Assembly: GCA_948945085.1 (NCBI GenBank) | Contig: CARBGY010000001.1 | Coordinates: 83,916-147,915, forward strand | Length of the DNA: 64,000 nt | DNA from: an uncultured Candidatus Saccharibacteria bacterium | GTDB taxonomy: Bacteria > Patescibacteriota > Saccharimonadia > Saccharimonadales > Saccharimonadaceae | Direction: 5' to 3' | Shown: piece after piece, positions 45,058 through 52,555 of the stretch | Position numbering within the stretch: position 1 is the stretch's first letter | Layout of the letters: the number at the start of each line of letters is the position of its first letter | Program-made: the position numbers and the translations under genes | Notes under the pieces: model-generated | What the model was told of the DNA's origin: nothing | What the model saw: only the letters and a program-made list of their open reading frames with translations | Databases searched by the model: none

Positions 45058-46284
45058 TTATTTAGATTCGCCCTGACTAACCTCGCCATTGATTTTTTCA
45101 CCATCAGTACTTTCTGGAGCTTTACCCATGATAACTTCTTTAACTTCACGAACCGTTACTTCCTCAACCACTAAAGCTTCTGGATCCTCATTTTTCACAT
45201 CCTTATGCTGTAAATCTTTATCAATATCTTGCGCCGCCACTTTTTGCCTTGCTTGCTCAGTTTTTGCTTTTTGGCGTAATGCTTCCTTACGAATAATCGG
45301 AGTATTATTTTTAGCCGCTGCTGAAGATTGTGGGGCTGAAGTTTCTGTTAGACCATTAGTAGACTTGCTCACAGTCTTCTTTTCATCTGGTTTTTGAAGT
45401 TGCGCATCTTTTTGATTTTTGACAACTTCTTCTACCGGAGGAGTAATTGTGATAGTGCGCTTGCGAGAGGTTCCCGCTTTGGGTGCAACCTTCCTAACGC
45501 GTGGAGGATCTGTTTTTACAACTGGTTCGATTTTCTGCGACTTATACTCTGGCGGTTTTTGCTCGGTCTTTTCGATTTCGTTTTCGTCAACCATCATTAA
45601 TGGAATATCTTCTTCAATAATGATCGTCTTAATTTTGGGAAGAACAATATATTTTGAAAGTCGTCCGCCAATTAATAGATCTAAACAAAGTATTAAATAA
45701 CCAAAAGCGAGTTCAAGCGATATGAAAATTGCAATCCACCAAGCCATTTCGTCGAGACCAATTTCGGGATAATTTAAGAACTCATAAGGATACAATAATA
45801 AGGTAGATTTTGGAAGATAATTCGCGGTTAAGGTCATAATGGTAAAATAACAAACAATCCAAGCCAACCAATACCAGGGATCGATGACGTGCCAAAATCC
45901 TTTTTTACTAAACAAAATCCAGTCAAATAATACAAAAACTGGAACGATGAAATTAATGAACGCGATTCCAAATCCACCTACACCGGGCACGGTAAGAAGA
46001 CCTGCAAAAGATAAACATTCCATCAGTACAAGTGTAGCACTAGCCGTAATGCACATGCCCTGAAGCATAACACAAGGCACTTTACCAGCTTCGCGTTTTT
46101 TTGAGATAGCAATAATAATTCCCGCTAGAAAAAAGTACACTGCAATTAGTAGCATGCTCCAAGTCGAAAAAAGTCGCCAAGCATCCACTCCATAAACAAC
46201 AAACAGCATACTTGCGGCAGATGCTGCTAATAAACTAACGAGAATTTTATAACCAGCGGAGATGAATTGCTTTCGTATATACAT
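45058..46284 (-). CDS. Pr6Pr-like six-helix membrane protein with long charged tail
   Basis: 408 aa. Six hydrophobic helices occupy about residues 10-215; PYEFLNYPEIGLDEMAWWIA and the preceding tryptophan/aromatic pattern (DPWYWLAWIVCYFTIM) resemble the FAR-17a/Pr6Pr family (tentative). The remaining ~190 residues are Lys/Glu/Pro/Gln-rich and predicted disordered (KPPEYKSQKIEPVVKTDPP; EEVTVREVKEVIMGKAPE). TAGAAT 6 nt before the ATG suggests a leaderless transcript. Function unknown. Confidence 0.62.
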   Translation of the reverse strand: MYIRKQFISAGYKILVSLLAASAASMLFVVYGVDAWRLFSTWSMLLIAVYFFLAGIIIAISKKREAGKVPCVMLQGMCITASATLVLMECLSFAGLLTVPGVGGFGIAFINFIVPVFVLFDWILFSKKGFWHVIDPWYWLAWIVCYFTIMTLTANYLPKSTLLLYPYEFLNYPEIGLDEMAWWIAIFISLELAFGYLILCLDLLIGGRLSKYIVLPKIKTIIIEEDIPLMMVDENEIEKTEQKPPEYKSQKIEPVVKTDPPRVRKVAPKAGTSRKRTITITPPVEEVVKNQKDAQLQKPDEKKTVSKSTNGLTETSAPQSSAAAKNNTPIIRKEALRQKAKTEQARQKVAAQDIDKDLQHKDVKNEDPEALVVEEVTVREVKEVIMGKAPESTDGEKINGEVSQGESK

Positions 46285-46293
46285 AAGTCTATT

Positions 46294-46722
46294 CTACGCT
46301 ATCTTGCGGTAATTTTCAATTGCAGCCGCGAGTGCCTCATGCCCAAGTACTGAACAATGAAATTTATGTTTCGGCAGACCACCAAGATATTCAGTAATTT
46401 CGGTCGGACCTACTTTTAGGGCATCATCCAAATTCTTACCCTTCACTATTTCCGATAAGGCAGAGGTGGATGCGATCGCGCTAGCACAGCCGTAAGTCTT
46501 CCAGCGTATGTCGGTGATAATGTCATCCTGAACTTTAATGTACATTTTCATTTGGTCGCCACAAATAGGATTGCCGACAATTCCGGTAGCATCACTCTCA
46601 AAAAGTCGTTCATCTCCCATTAAAAAGTTACGCGGATTCAAGAAATGTTCTTTGACAATTTCCGAGTAGATCCAATCTGGACCGCTATCATTAGTTTTTA
46701 CATCGCATTTTACTTCACTCAT
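46294..46722 (-). CDS. iscU: IscU/SufU-type Fe-S cluster scaffold
   Basis: 142 aa from ATG 46722, chosen over 46737 because CGGAG lies 7 nt upstream. The three cluster-ligand Cys are present: GNPICGDQM, YGCASAIASTS and HCSVLGHEA. The Asp after the first Cys is conserved. It overlaps iscS by 8 bp, so scaffold and sulfur donor are co-translated. Confidence 0.93.
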   Translation of the reverse strand: MSEVKCDVKTNDSGPDWIYSEIVKEHFLNPRNFLMGDERLFESDATGIVGNPICGDQMKMYIKVQDDIITDIRWKTYGCASAIASTSALSEIVKGKNLDDALKVGPTEITEYLGGLPKHKFHCSVLGHEALAAAIENYRKIA

Positions 46723-47983
46723 TGCTATGCTCCGCATTTACTACATCTGCTACTTGTACAGTGCTAATTCCCTGTAGACGTTTTACTATTGCTGGTAAAA
46801 CCGTCATGACACGTTCGATGTCAGCTTCGGTAGTATTTAGTCCCAGCGAGAAACGAATACTGCTGTGTGCCACTTCAGCATCATGGCGAGCCGCCATCAG
46901 AACATGACTTGGCTTAATATCTCCAGCAGCACAAGCTGATCCTGTCCCCACAATCACACCTTCAACATCCAGATATAGTTGAATACTCTCGCCCTCAGCA
47001 GCTTGAAAACTCATATTTAGAAGATTTGGTAGACATTTTTCAACCGGACTGTTGACACTGCTATATGGAACTTCTGCCAAAATTCTTTCTCGTAATTTAT
47101 CGCGTAGAATCGCAACTTTTTCATACTGTCTGCAACTCCAATTGTCCCAGGCCCATTTAGTAGCTGCGCCGAGTCCGGCGATTGCAATAGTATTCATTGT
47201 ACCTGCGCGACGTTGATTTTCTTGGTGTCCGCCGTAGATTAATGGGCGGTACGGACTATCTTTTTTTACATACAGAACACCTATGCCAGTTGGACCACCA
47301 ATTTTGTGAGCAGAGAAAGTTAGATAATCTACATCTAGTTGCCTAACATCAAGTTTAACCTTACCAATTGCTTGTGTTGCATCAGTATGAACATAAGTGC
47401 GATGGCGCGTGGCTTCACTAAGTTTGCGTAGTTCTTGGCGTCGGGACACCCAAACGGGAGTATTTTGGTTTTTCCCAAAATGAACATTGTTTTGTTCGCT
47501 TTTAAGTGGCGCAACCTTACTATGGACATGTTTCACAATATCAGCAACTGGTTCAATAGTGCCAAGTTCATTATTGGCAAACATTACCGAAACCAGATCT
47601 GTGTCATGAGGAATATCATCAACTTGTATAAAACCATATTTATCAACTTCTAGAAGCACAAGCTCCTTAGCGAACTTTCGGGCTGGTTCGAGGATTGAGG
47701 GATGTTCGATAGCACTAATGGTAATTTTATGGTCACGAAAGATATTAATAACCGTGTTATTAGACTCGCTACCACCAGAAGTAAAAATGATTTCTTCGGG
47801 GCTAGCATTAATTAGTCTAGCAACTTGCTCTCTAGCATCATCAATAATTCGTTTAGCGGAGTGGCCAGGTCGATGTAGTGCTGACGCATTACCGAGCTCT
47901 AAATCCATAACTTCAAGCATTTTAGCTTTTACTTCGGGCAAGAGCGGACTCGTCGCGGCATGATCTAGATATACACTTCTCAT
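46715..47983 (-). CDS. iscS: Cysteine desulfurase (IscS/NifS family)
   Basis: Supplies sulfur from Cys using PLP. 422 aa. PLP-Lys in FSAHKIGGPTGIGVLYV, catalytic loop Cys in GTGSACAAGD. A ~38-residue insertion (from about 142: HSKVAPLKSEQNNVHFGKN, then QNTPVWVSRRQELRKLSEAT) sits just before HTDATQAIGK and is absent from typical IscS. It overlaps the upstream 30-aa ORF as ATGA and precedes iscU. Confidence 0.93.
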   Translation of the reverse strand: MRSVYLDHAATSPLLPEVKAKMLEVMDLELGNASALHRPGHSAKRIIDDAREQVARLINASPEEIIFTSGGSESNNTVINIFRDHKITISAIEHPSILEPARKFAKELVLLEVDKYGFIQVDDIPHDTDLVSVMFANNELGTIEPVADIVKHVHSKVAPLKSEQNNVHFGKNQNTPVWVSRRQELRKLSEATRHRTYVHTDATQAIGKVKLDVRQLDVDYLTFSAHKIGGPTGIGVLYVKKDSPYRPLIYGGHQENQRRAGTMNTIAIAGLGAATKWAWDNWSCRQYEKVAILRDKLRERILAEVPYSSVNSPVEKCLPNLLNMSFQAAEGESIQLYLDVEGVIVGTGSACAAGDIKPSHVLMAARHDAEVAHSSIRFSLGLNTTEADIERVMTVLPAIVKRLQGISTVQVADVVNAEHSNE

Positions 47984-48072
47984 TGCCAGCCTAAGAATTC
48001 TTCAATTTTAGCTTGCATGACAGCTTCGTTTAACTCGGCTGATTCTAATTCATTAGTATTTTCGTCGTTCAT
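47980..48072 (-). CDS. 30-aa ORF between folA and iscS
   Basis: ATG 48072 (MNDENTNELESAELNEAVMQ, then AKIEEFLGWQ) begins one base after the folA stop; AAAAAGGGA lies just upstream. Its TGA overlaps the iscS ATG (ATGA). The peptide is acidic with an amphipathic helix, lacking a membrane segment. The coupled position suggests that it is translated, either as a partner of the Fe-S machinery or as a coupling leader. Confidence 0.55.
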   Translation of the reverse strand: MNDENTNELESAELNEAVMQAKIEEFLGWQ

Positions 48073-48073
48073 A

Positions 48074-48589
48074 CTATCCCTTTTTAGTATACTTAATGAT
48101 TTGATATTCGACATCTTCATAGCTATCACTTTGCAATTTTTGTGCCTGAAATTGACTACGGTCCCATTTCGGAAAATATGTGTCGGCGGGTTTTTTAGCA
48201 TTTACCTCTGTCAGATATAAGGTTTCAATATACGGTAAGAAAGCTTCATAAAGAGATGCACCACCAATGATAAACTTTGGTTCGTCAGTTTCTTGTAATA
48301 TCTTGACAACTTCTTCAATACTACTACACCATTCAACCCGATCGCTCTTAACTTCTCGTCGAGATAAAACGATGTTACGACGCTTTGGGAGTGAGTGACC
48401 GATACTTTCAAAGGTTTTGCGACCCATTACGACTATACCGCCACTTGTAGTCTTCCGAAAGAATTTCATGTCTTCTGGAATATGCCACAGCAGTTCGCCA
48501 TTGTTTCCTAACCCCAGATCCTTACTAACGCAAGCAATCATGGCAAGATGCTGTATAGGTTTAGTATTTTGGGCCTTTGCTATGGTCAT
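48074..48589 (-). CDS. folA: Dihydrofolate reductase
   Basis: Regenerates tetrahydrofolate, needed by ThyA. 171 aa from ATG 48589 (MTIAKAQNT), with GGAGG 9 nt upstream; the longer frame to 48658 is rejected because it lies inside nrdG. Motifs are MIACVSKDLGLGNNGELLWHIPEDMKFF (start of the fold, split: LGLGNNGELLWHIPED and MKFFRKTT), GGIVVMGRKTFESIG, FIIGGASLYEAFLP and LYLTEV. The catalytic acid (Asp/Glu of the WxLPxD/E motif) is Glu-Asp in WHIPEDMKFF. Confidence 0.95.
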   Translation of the reverse strand: MTIAKAQNTKPIQHLAMIACVSKDLGLGNNGELLWHIPEDMKFFRKTTSGGIVVMGRKTFESIGHSLPKRRNIVLSRREVKSDRVEWCSSIEEVVKILQETDEPKFIIGGASLYEAFLPYIETLYLTEVNAKKPADTYFPKWDRSQFQAQKLQSDSYEDVEYQIIKYTKKG

Positions 48590-48590
48590 C

Positions 48591-49082
48591 TTATTCAACC
48601 TCCAGAATTCTGCCAGTTCCATACTCCAAATGTAATAAACGTTGATTTCTAGAGCCACGAAACTTAATTGTTAAATCTCTTTCGGCGAGAATAAAAGGAC
48701 CATCAATTAGCGCATCGAGACTCTTAAGAAATTCCCATTTTGCCCCGCCAGCAGCTTTAAGGTCTTCGTAGACATAGCCACTGAAACTCCAGATATTCCA
48801 ACCTAGTTCTTGACGGCACCAGCGACTAATTTCCAGGCAGGCTCCAGGTTGTTCGAAAGGCTCGCCACCACAAAAGGTAAGACCACTTTGACCTTTGAAG
48901 CGACTTAGGCGCTGTTTAATTTCTTCTACATCAATAAGGAATCCGCCATTAAAATCCCAAGTTTCTGGATTCTGGCAACCTAGACAGTGGCGTGCGCAAC
49001 CTTGTGTCCAGAGAACAGCACGAAGGCCATCACCATTAACAATGCTATCACGTTCCAACGGACCAGATAGACGAATTTGCAT
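48591..49082 (-). CDS. nrdG: Anaerobic ribonucleotide reductase-activating protein (radical SAM)
   Basis: 163 aa; makes the glycyl radical on NrdD. The [4Fe-4S] motif is CARHCLGC (Cx3Cx2C), followed by TFCGGEPFEQP. AAGGAGG precedes ATG. A TATAAT-like hexamer in the 67-bp gap to nrdD may give an additional promoter for nrdG-folA-iscS-iscU. Confidence 0.94.
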   Translation of the reverse strand: MQIRLSGPLERDSIVNGDGLRAVLWTQGCARHCLGCQNPETWDFNGGFLIDVEEIKQRLSRFKGQSGLTFCGGEPFEQPGACLEISRWCRQELGWNIWSFSGYVYEDLKAAGGAKWEFLKSLDALIDGPFILAERDLTIKFRGSRNQRLLHLEYGTGRILEVE

Positions 49083-49149
49083 GTGATGACCTCCTTAGTA
49101 CTATTTATTATATAGAATTATTTGTTTGACACAAGTCAGGAGTAGATAA

Positions 49150-51504
49150 CTATTTTTTACCAGTCATAGACTTCTGAGCACGCTTGGCAGCTTCACGGGA
49201 AGATTTTTCATCCTTAGAGTAGACACCGTTTTTATTGCAATGTACACCATGCTTGACACGATCATGTTCTTCGGCTTTTTTACCATCGTTCCAACGATCT
49301 AAACTTCCGACGAGATAGCCAGTAATTCTCCTTAGTCTTTCAAACGGAACGTCATCCTCATGTCTTCCGCAAGACGGACAACGATCGTCGGCAATGATAC
49401 CAGAATAACCACAGACAGGGTCACGGTCAACTGGATGGTTTACGGAACCATAGCCAATACCACATTCTTTCATTTTACGGATAACGGATTCGAAGGCTTC
49501 GATGTTCTGGGTTGGGTCGCCATCAAGTTCAATGTAGGTAATATGACCAGCGTTACAAAGTGCATGATAAGGAGCTTCGATTTCAATTTTTTCAAAGGCA
49601 CCGATTGGATAGTAAACTGGAACATGAAAGCTGTTAGTATAGTAATCACGATCATTAACACCTTTGATTTCGCCAAATTCTTTGCGATCAATCTTTGTGA
49701 AACGTCCAGCTAAGCCTTCAGCTGGAGTAGCAAGGAGTGTGAAATTAAGATGATACTTTTTACTGTAGTCGTCACAACGTTCACGCATGTGAGTAATAAT
49801 ATCAAGACCAAGTTCACGACTAGTTTCGTCTTCACCATGATGCTTGCCTGTCATAGCAACTAAACATTCTGCAAGTCCAATAAAGCCAATACTGAGAGTA
49901 CCGTGTTTAATGACATCACGAAGAGTGTCGTTTGGTTTTAATTTTTCACTGCCAAACCAGTTACCTTCGCCCATTAAGAATGGGAAGTTGCGAACGTGTT
50001 GATTAGCTTGAAATTCAAAGCGCTCGAGAAGCTCGCCGGCTACAAGATCCATCTTTTCGTCAAGATCTTTATAGAAACCAGACCAGTCAGCTTCTTTGCG
50101 TTCGCCAAGAACAATACCATATTTAATGCCTAAGCGAACTAAATTAATAGTGGTAAAGCTAAGGTTACCGCGTCCAGTCGAGATACCATCACTTTCGGGA
50201 AATACACTACCAAAGACACGGGTACGGCAACCCATAGTTGCGATTTCAGTGCGATAATCGCCTGGTTTGTAACTTTTGAGATTGAATGGAGCATCGATAA
50301 AGACAAAGTTTGGGAAGAGACGCTTAGCACTAACTTCCATACTACGCTTAAAGAGATCGTAGTTTGGATCTTCGGCATTATAATTAACACCTTCTTTTAC
50401 TTTAAATATTGAGATTGGGAAAATTGGGGTCTCACCATGACCAAGTCCAGCTTCGGTTGCATCTAGTAAGCATCGGATGACTAATCGACCCGCCTCACTT
50501 GTGTCTGTACCAAAGTTAATACTTGTAAAAGGAACTTGGGCGCCAGCGCGACTATGCATGGTGTTTAGGTTATGTACAAACCCCTCCATAGCCTGGAAAG
50601 TCTGACGTTCGACATCTTCGTTCGCGTGATTAATGACAGACTCTGGAATTTTTAGTTTCTTAAGAGTTTCTTTATCGCCATAACTCAAATCATCAGGAAT
50701 TTCAACTTTGAGTTTCTTGTCGGTAAAGTCTTCATATTCTTTAATGCTACGCTTTAAAGCTTTACGGAAGCTTTTATTAACGCCTGGTGCCATTGCGTAA
50801 TCAAAGTTTGGGATACTCTGACCACCATGTTGCTCGTTTTGGTTAGCTTGAAGAATGATAGCCGCAAGAGCGCCGTAGCTACCAATACTATTTGGAGTAC
50901 GCAAGTGACCGTGGCCAGTATTAAAACCACCATCTTCGAAAAGACGCAGCGGATCGGTTTGACAGCAAGTCAAGGTACCGGTAGCATAAAAGTCGAGATC
51001 GTGAATATGAATATCACCATCATCGTGAGCTTTGGCATATTCTGGGCGCATTAGTAAAGTCTTAGCAAAGATTTTCGAACCTTCAGCGCCAAATTGGAGC
51101 ATTTTACCCATAGCGGAGTTACCATCGACATTAGCATTACCTCGCTTAACGTCGGAATCCTCTGAAGCATCGGCGACAGCAATGGTCTTATAAATGTTCA
51201 TAAGGTTGCTTTTTGCTTCACGGATACGGTTACGCTCCTGACGATAAGTAATGTACTCTTTCGCGGTGCGCTTAAAAGCTGATTCCATTAAGATTCGTTC
51301 AACGATGTCTTGGATTTGTTCAACGCTCGGAGTGCGCTTTTTAATTTCGGTTTCCATGCGCTTAACTGCTTTCTCGGAAAGTTGTTTAGCACGATCGTAT
51401 TTAAACTCTTCAGTTTTAAGACCAGCTTTTGCGATTGCTTCAGTGATTTTATTCGGATCGAAGTCGACGATTTTTCCATCGCGTTTTACAATTTTTTTGA
51501 ACAT
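49150..51504 (-). CDS. nrdD: Anaerobic (class III) ribonucleoside-triphosphate reductase
   Basis: 784 aa. An N-terminal ATP-cone (IVKRDGKIVDFDPNKITEAI) of about 100 residues for allostery, then the ten-stranded barrel with active-site Cys in GCRTRVFGSV. The C-terminal zinc site has CGYSG ... CPSCG, and the glycyl-radical region is RRITGYLVGSLDRWNDGK. An oxygen-sensitive enzyme, implying growth at low oxygen; the electron donor is probably formate or thioredoxin (not readable). Tandem NrdR boxes overlap its promoter. Confidence 0.96.
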   Translation of the reverse strand: MFKKIVKRDGKIVDFDPNKITEAIAKAGLKTEEFKYDRAKQLSEKAVKRMETEIKKRTPSVEQIQDIVERILMESAFKRTAKEYITYRQERNRIREAKSNLMNIYKTIAVADASEDSDVKRGNANVDGNSAMGKMLQFGAEGSKIFAKTLLMRPEYAKAHDDGDIHIHDLDFYATGTLTCCQTDPLRLFEDGGFNTGHGHLRTPNSIGSYGALAAIILQANQNEQHGGQSIPNFDYAMAPGVNKSFRKALKRSIKEYEDFTDKKLKVEIPDDLSYGDKETLKKLKIPESVINHANEDVERQTFQAMEGFVHNLNTMHSRAGAQVPFTSINFGTDTSEAGRLVIRCLLDATEAGLGHGETPIFPISIFKVKEGVNYNAEDPNYDLFKRSMEVSAKRLFPNFVFIDAPFNLKSYKPGDYRTEIATMGCRTRVFGSVFPESDGISTGRGNLSFTTINLVRLGIKYGIVLGERKEADWSGFYKDLDEKMDLVAGELLERFEFQANQHVRNFPFLMGEGNWFGSEKLKPNDTLRDVIKHGTLSIGFIGLAECLVAMTGKHHGEDETSRELGLDIITHMRERCDDYSKKYHLNFTLLATPAEGLAGRFTKIDRKEFGEIKGVNDRDYYTNSFHVPVYYPIGAFEKIEIEAPYHALCNAGHITYIELDGDPTQNIEAFESVIRKMKECGIGYGSVNHPVDRDPVCGYSGIIADDRCPSCGRHEDDVPFERLRRITGYLVGSLDRWNDGKKAEEHDRVKHGVHCNKNGVYSKDEKSSREAAKRAQKSMTGKK

Positions 51505-51573
51505 AAAAAATATTACCTCCTGTTGTACCTTTTTGAGAAATTTTTATTTTTGATAAACTTTTCTTATTGTCCG

Positions 51574-51626
51574 ACCCTATATCTAGTGTCTATATTCATT
51601 TTAGTACGCTATATATAGCGTGTCAA
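51574..51626 (-). promoter_or_regulatory. nrdD promoter with tandem NrdR boxes
   Basis: Two 16-bp boxes, ACGCTATATATAGCGT (51606-51621, perfect palindrome) and, on the minus strand, ACACTAGATATAGGGT (51574-51589), have starts exactly 32 bp apart. They match the NrdR consensus acaCwAtATaTwGtgt. The promoter TTGACA (51621-51626) -N17- TAAAAT (51598-51603) is overlapped by the upstream box, as expected for repression. No nrdR is in the window. Confidence 0.88.
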
Positions 51627-51733
51627 TAACATAAACGTTGTATTTATTACAACTATTTTAGTTATGTTTTTCCCTATCATGCTCTCTTTTCTTCTTTAGT
51701 TTTCTCTTACTTTTTATTTTTCTTCCCCCTTCT

Positions 51734-51940
51734 CCCTCCCATACATTATCTTCCTCACGGTGAGGTAATTTCTCTTTTCTCTCTTCTCCTATTTCTTGTG
51801 TTTTTTCTTCCATTCATCTTATCTCCCTTCTTCCTCCCATACATTATCTTTCTCACGGTGAGATATCTCTCTTCCTTCTTTTCCTTTCATTCATCTTGTT
51901 CTCCCTTTTCCCTCCCATGCATTATCTTCCTCACGGTGGA
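51734..51940 (+). repeat. Three direct copies of a 31-bp foldback-arm repeat in a polypyrimidine region
   Basis: Copies of CCCTCCCATACATTATC followed by TTCCTCACGGTGAG begin at 51734, 51832 and 51910 (1-5 mismatches each), with start-to-start spacings of 98 and 78 bp. The intervening DNA is C/T-rich (51660-51910) and differs between copies. CTCACGGTGAG is itself a small palindrome. The third copy is the left arm of foldback element 2. Confidence 0.85.
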
Positions 51941-52018
51941 CCGCTTCTCATCTAAAGAATCGAAGACGGTCCAGCCCGATGAAGGCTAGTTCGTCAGACA
52001 ATGTATGGGAGGGAGAAG
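51908..52018. repeat. Foldback element 2 (nested inverted repeats)
   Basis: Outer arms CCCTCCCATGCATTATCT (51910) and AGACAATGTATGGGAGGG (ending 52013) pair with two mismatches. The inner stem TGGACCG / CGGTCCA (51937-51943 and 51967-51973) is extended by CTTC/GAAG. The flanks CACGGTG, CAGCCCGAT and CTAGTTCGTCAGA match those of element 1 inverted. A polypurine tract (52010-52115) joins it to cassette C. Confidence 0.85.
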
Positions 52019-52116
52019 GGAGAAGTAAGAAAAAGGAGAAAGGAGAAGTAAAAAGAGAATGGAAGAAGAAGGGAGAAGAGAAGTTAAAAAGAAGGAGATG
52101 GGAGGAAGAGGAAAAG

Positions 52117-52307
52117 GCAATGCAGCGCACCGAGAAACCGTAGAATCGAGTGCTATAGTACGACGGGTTGACGTTAGTACTACTGAAATCGAGGTAGTAC
52201 GCGTTCGTAGCATTAGGATAAGTAGTAGCTGACCAGTAGTAGTTATTGAGGCCCGCGTTCCTCAATGAACCAGTATTTAGATGGACGCTCCCGCCGCGTA
52301 CATAATA
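52117..52307 (-). pseudogene. Silent cassette C: FISUMP/C-lectin-like 3' fragment
   Basis: Minus-strand frame YYVRGGSVHLNTGSLRNAGL, then NNYYWSATTYPNATNAYYLD, then RFYGFSVRCIA. It is 5'-truncated at TATTATGTACGCGG, where it is joined to the AT-rich tail of the family-2 cassette at 52330. This copy has the most AAC/AAT codons at variable positions and so is closest to a putative ancestral or template sequence. No start or promoter. Confidence 0.74.
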
Positions 52308-52329
52308 CCCGCATATGATACATAATATA

Positions 52330-52548
52330 TTATTCGTATGTTAGACAGCGGATGGGGAAAGCATTAAAACGCATACCTGGTCCGTAGGAAGGCGTACTAG
52401 TCACTAGCTCAAAGTCCATAAAATATGCCGCACTTGAAAAAACTGATGAATGTCTACTAGGAGAGCTTGACCAACCATAACCATGAAATCCAGCTCCGCC
52501 TAAGTTACCACTTACTACTACTAAAATCCCGCTACGGACGATATCGGG
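52330..52548 (-). pseudogene. Silent family-2 cassette downstream of the P-type ATPase
   Basis: Minus-strand frame DIVRSGILVVVSGNLGGAGF, then HGYGWSSSPSRHSS, ending FPIRCLTYE-stop. It shares the TCGTCCGTAGCGG junction and an ATCCGCTGTCTA...ATAATATATTATG tail with the 26894 copy. It begins about 8 bp after the ATPase stop; no start codon of its own. Confidence 0.7.
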
Positions 52549-52555
52549 AACGACG

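Noticed and set aside
48590..48658. N-terminal extension of folA to 48658
   Set aside because: It lies inside nrdG, and a good ribosome site precedes ATG 48589.
51734..51940. CRISPR array
   Set aside because: Only three repeats with unequal spacing (98 and 78 bp), C/T-rich spacers and no cas genes.
51798..51989. Frame repeating LPYIIFLTVR
   Set aside because: It is only the 31-bp DNA repeat read in frame; no ribosome site and the intervening segments are C/T runs.
26184..52548. Insertion sequence
   Set aside because: No transposase frame and no obvious target-site duplications.
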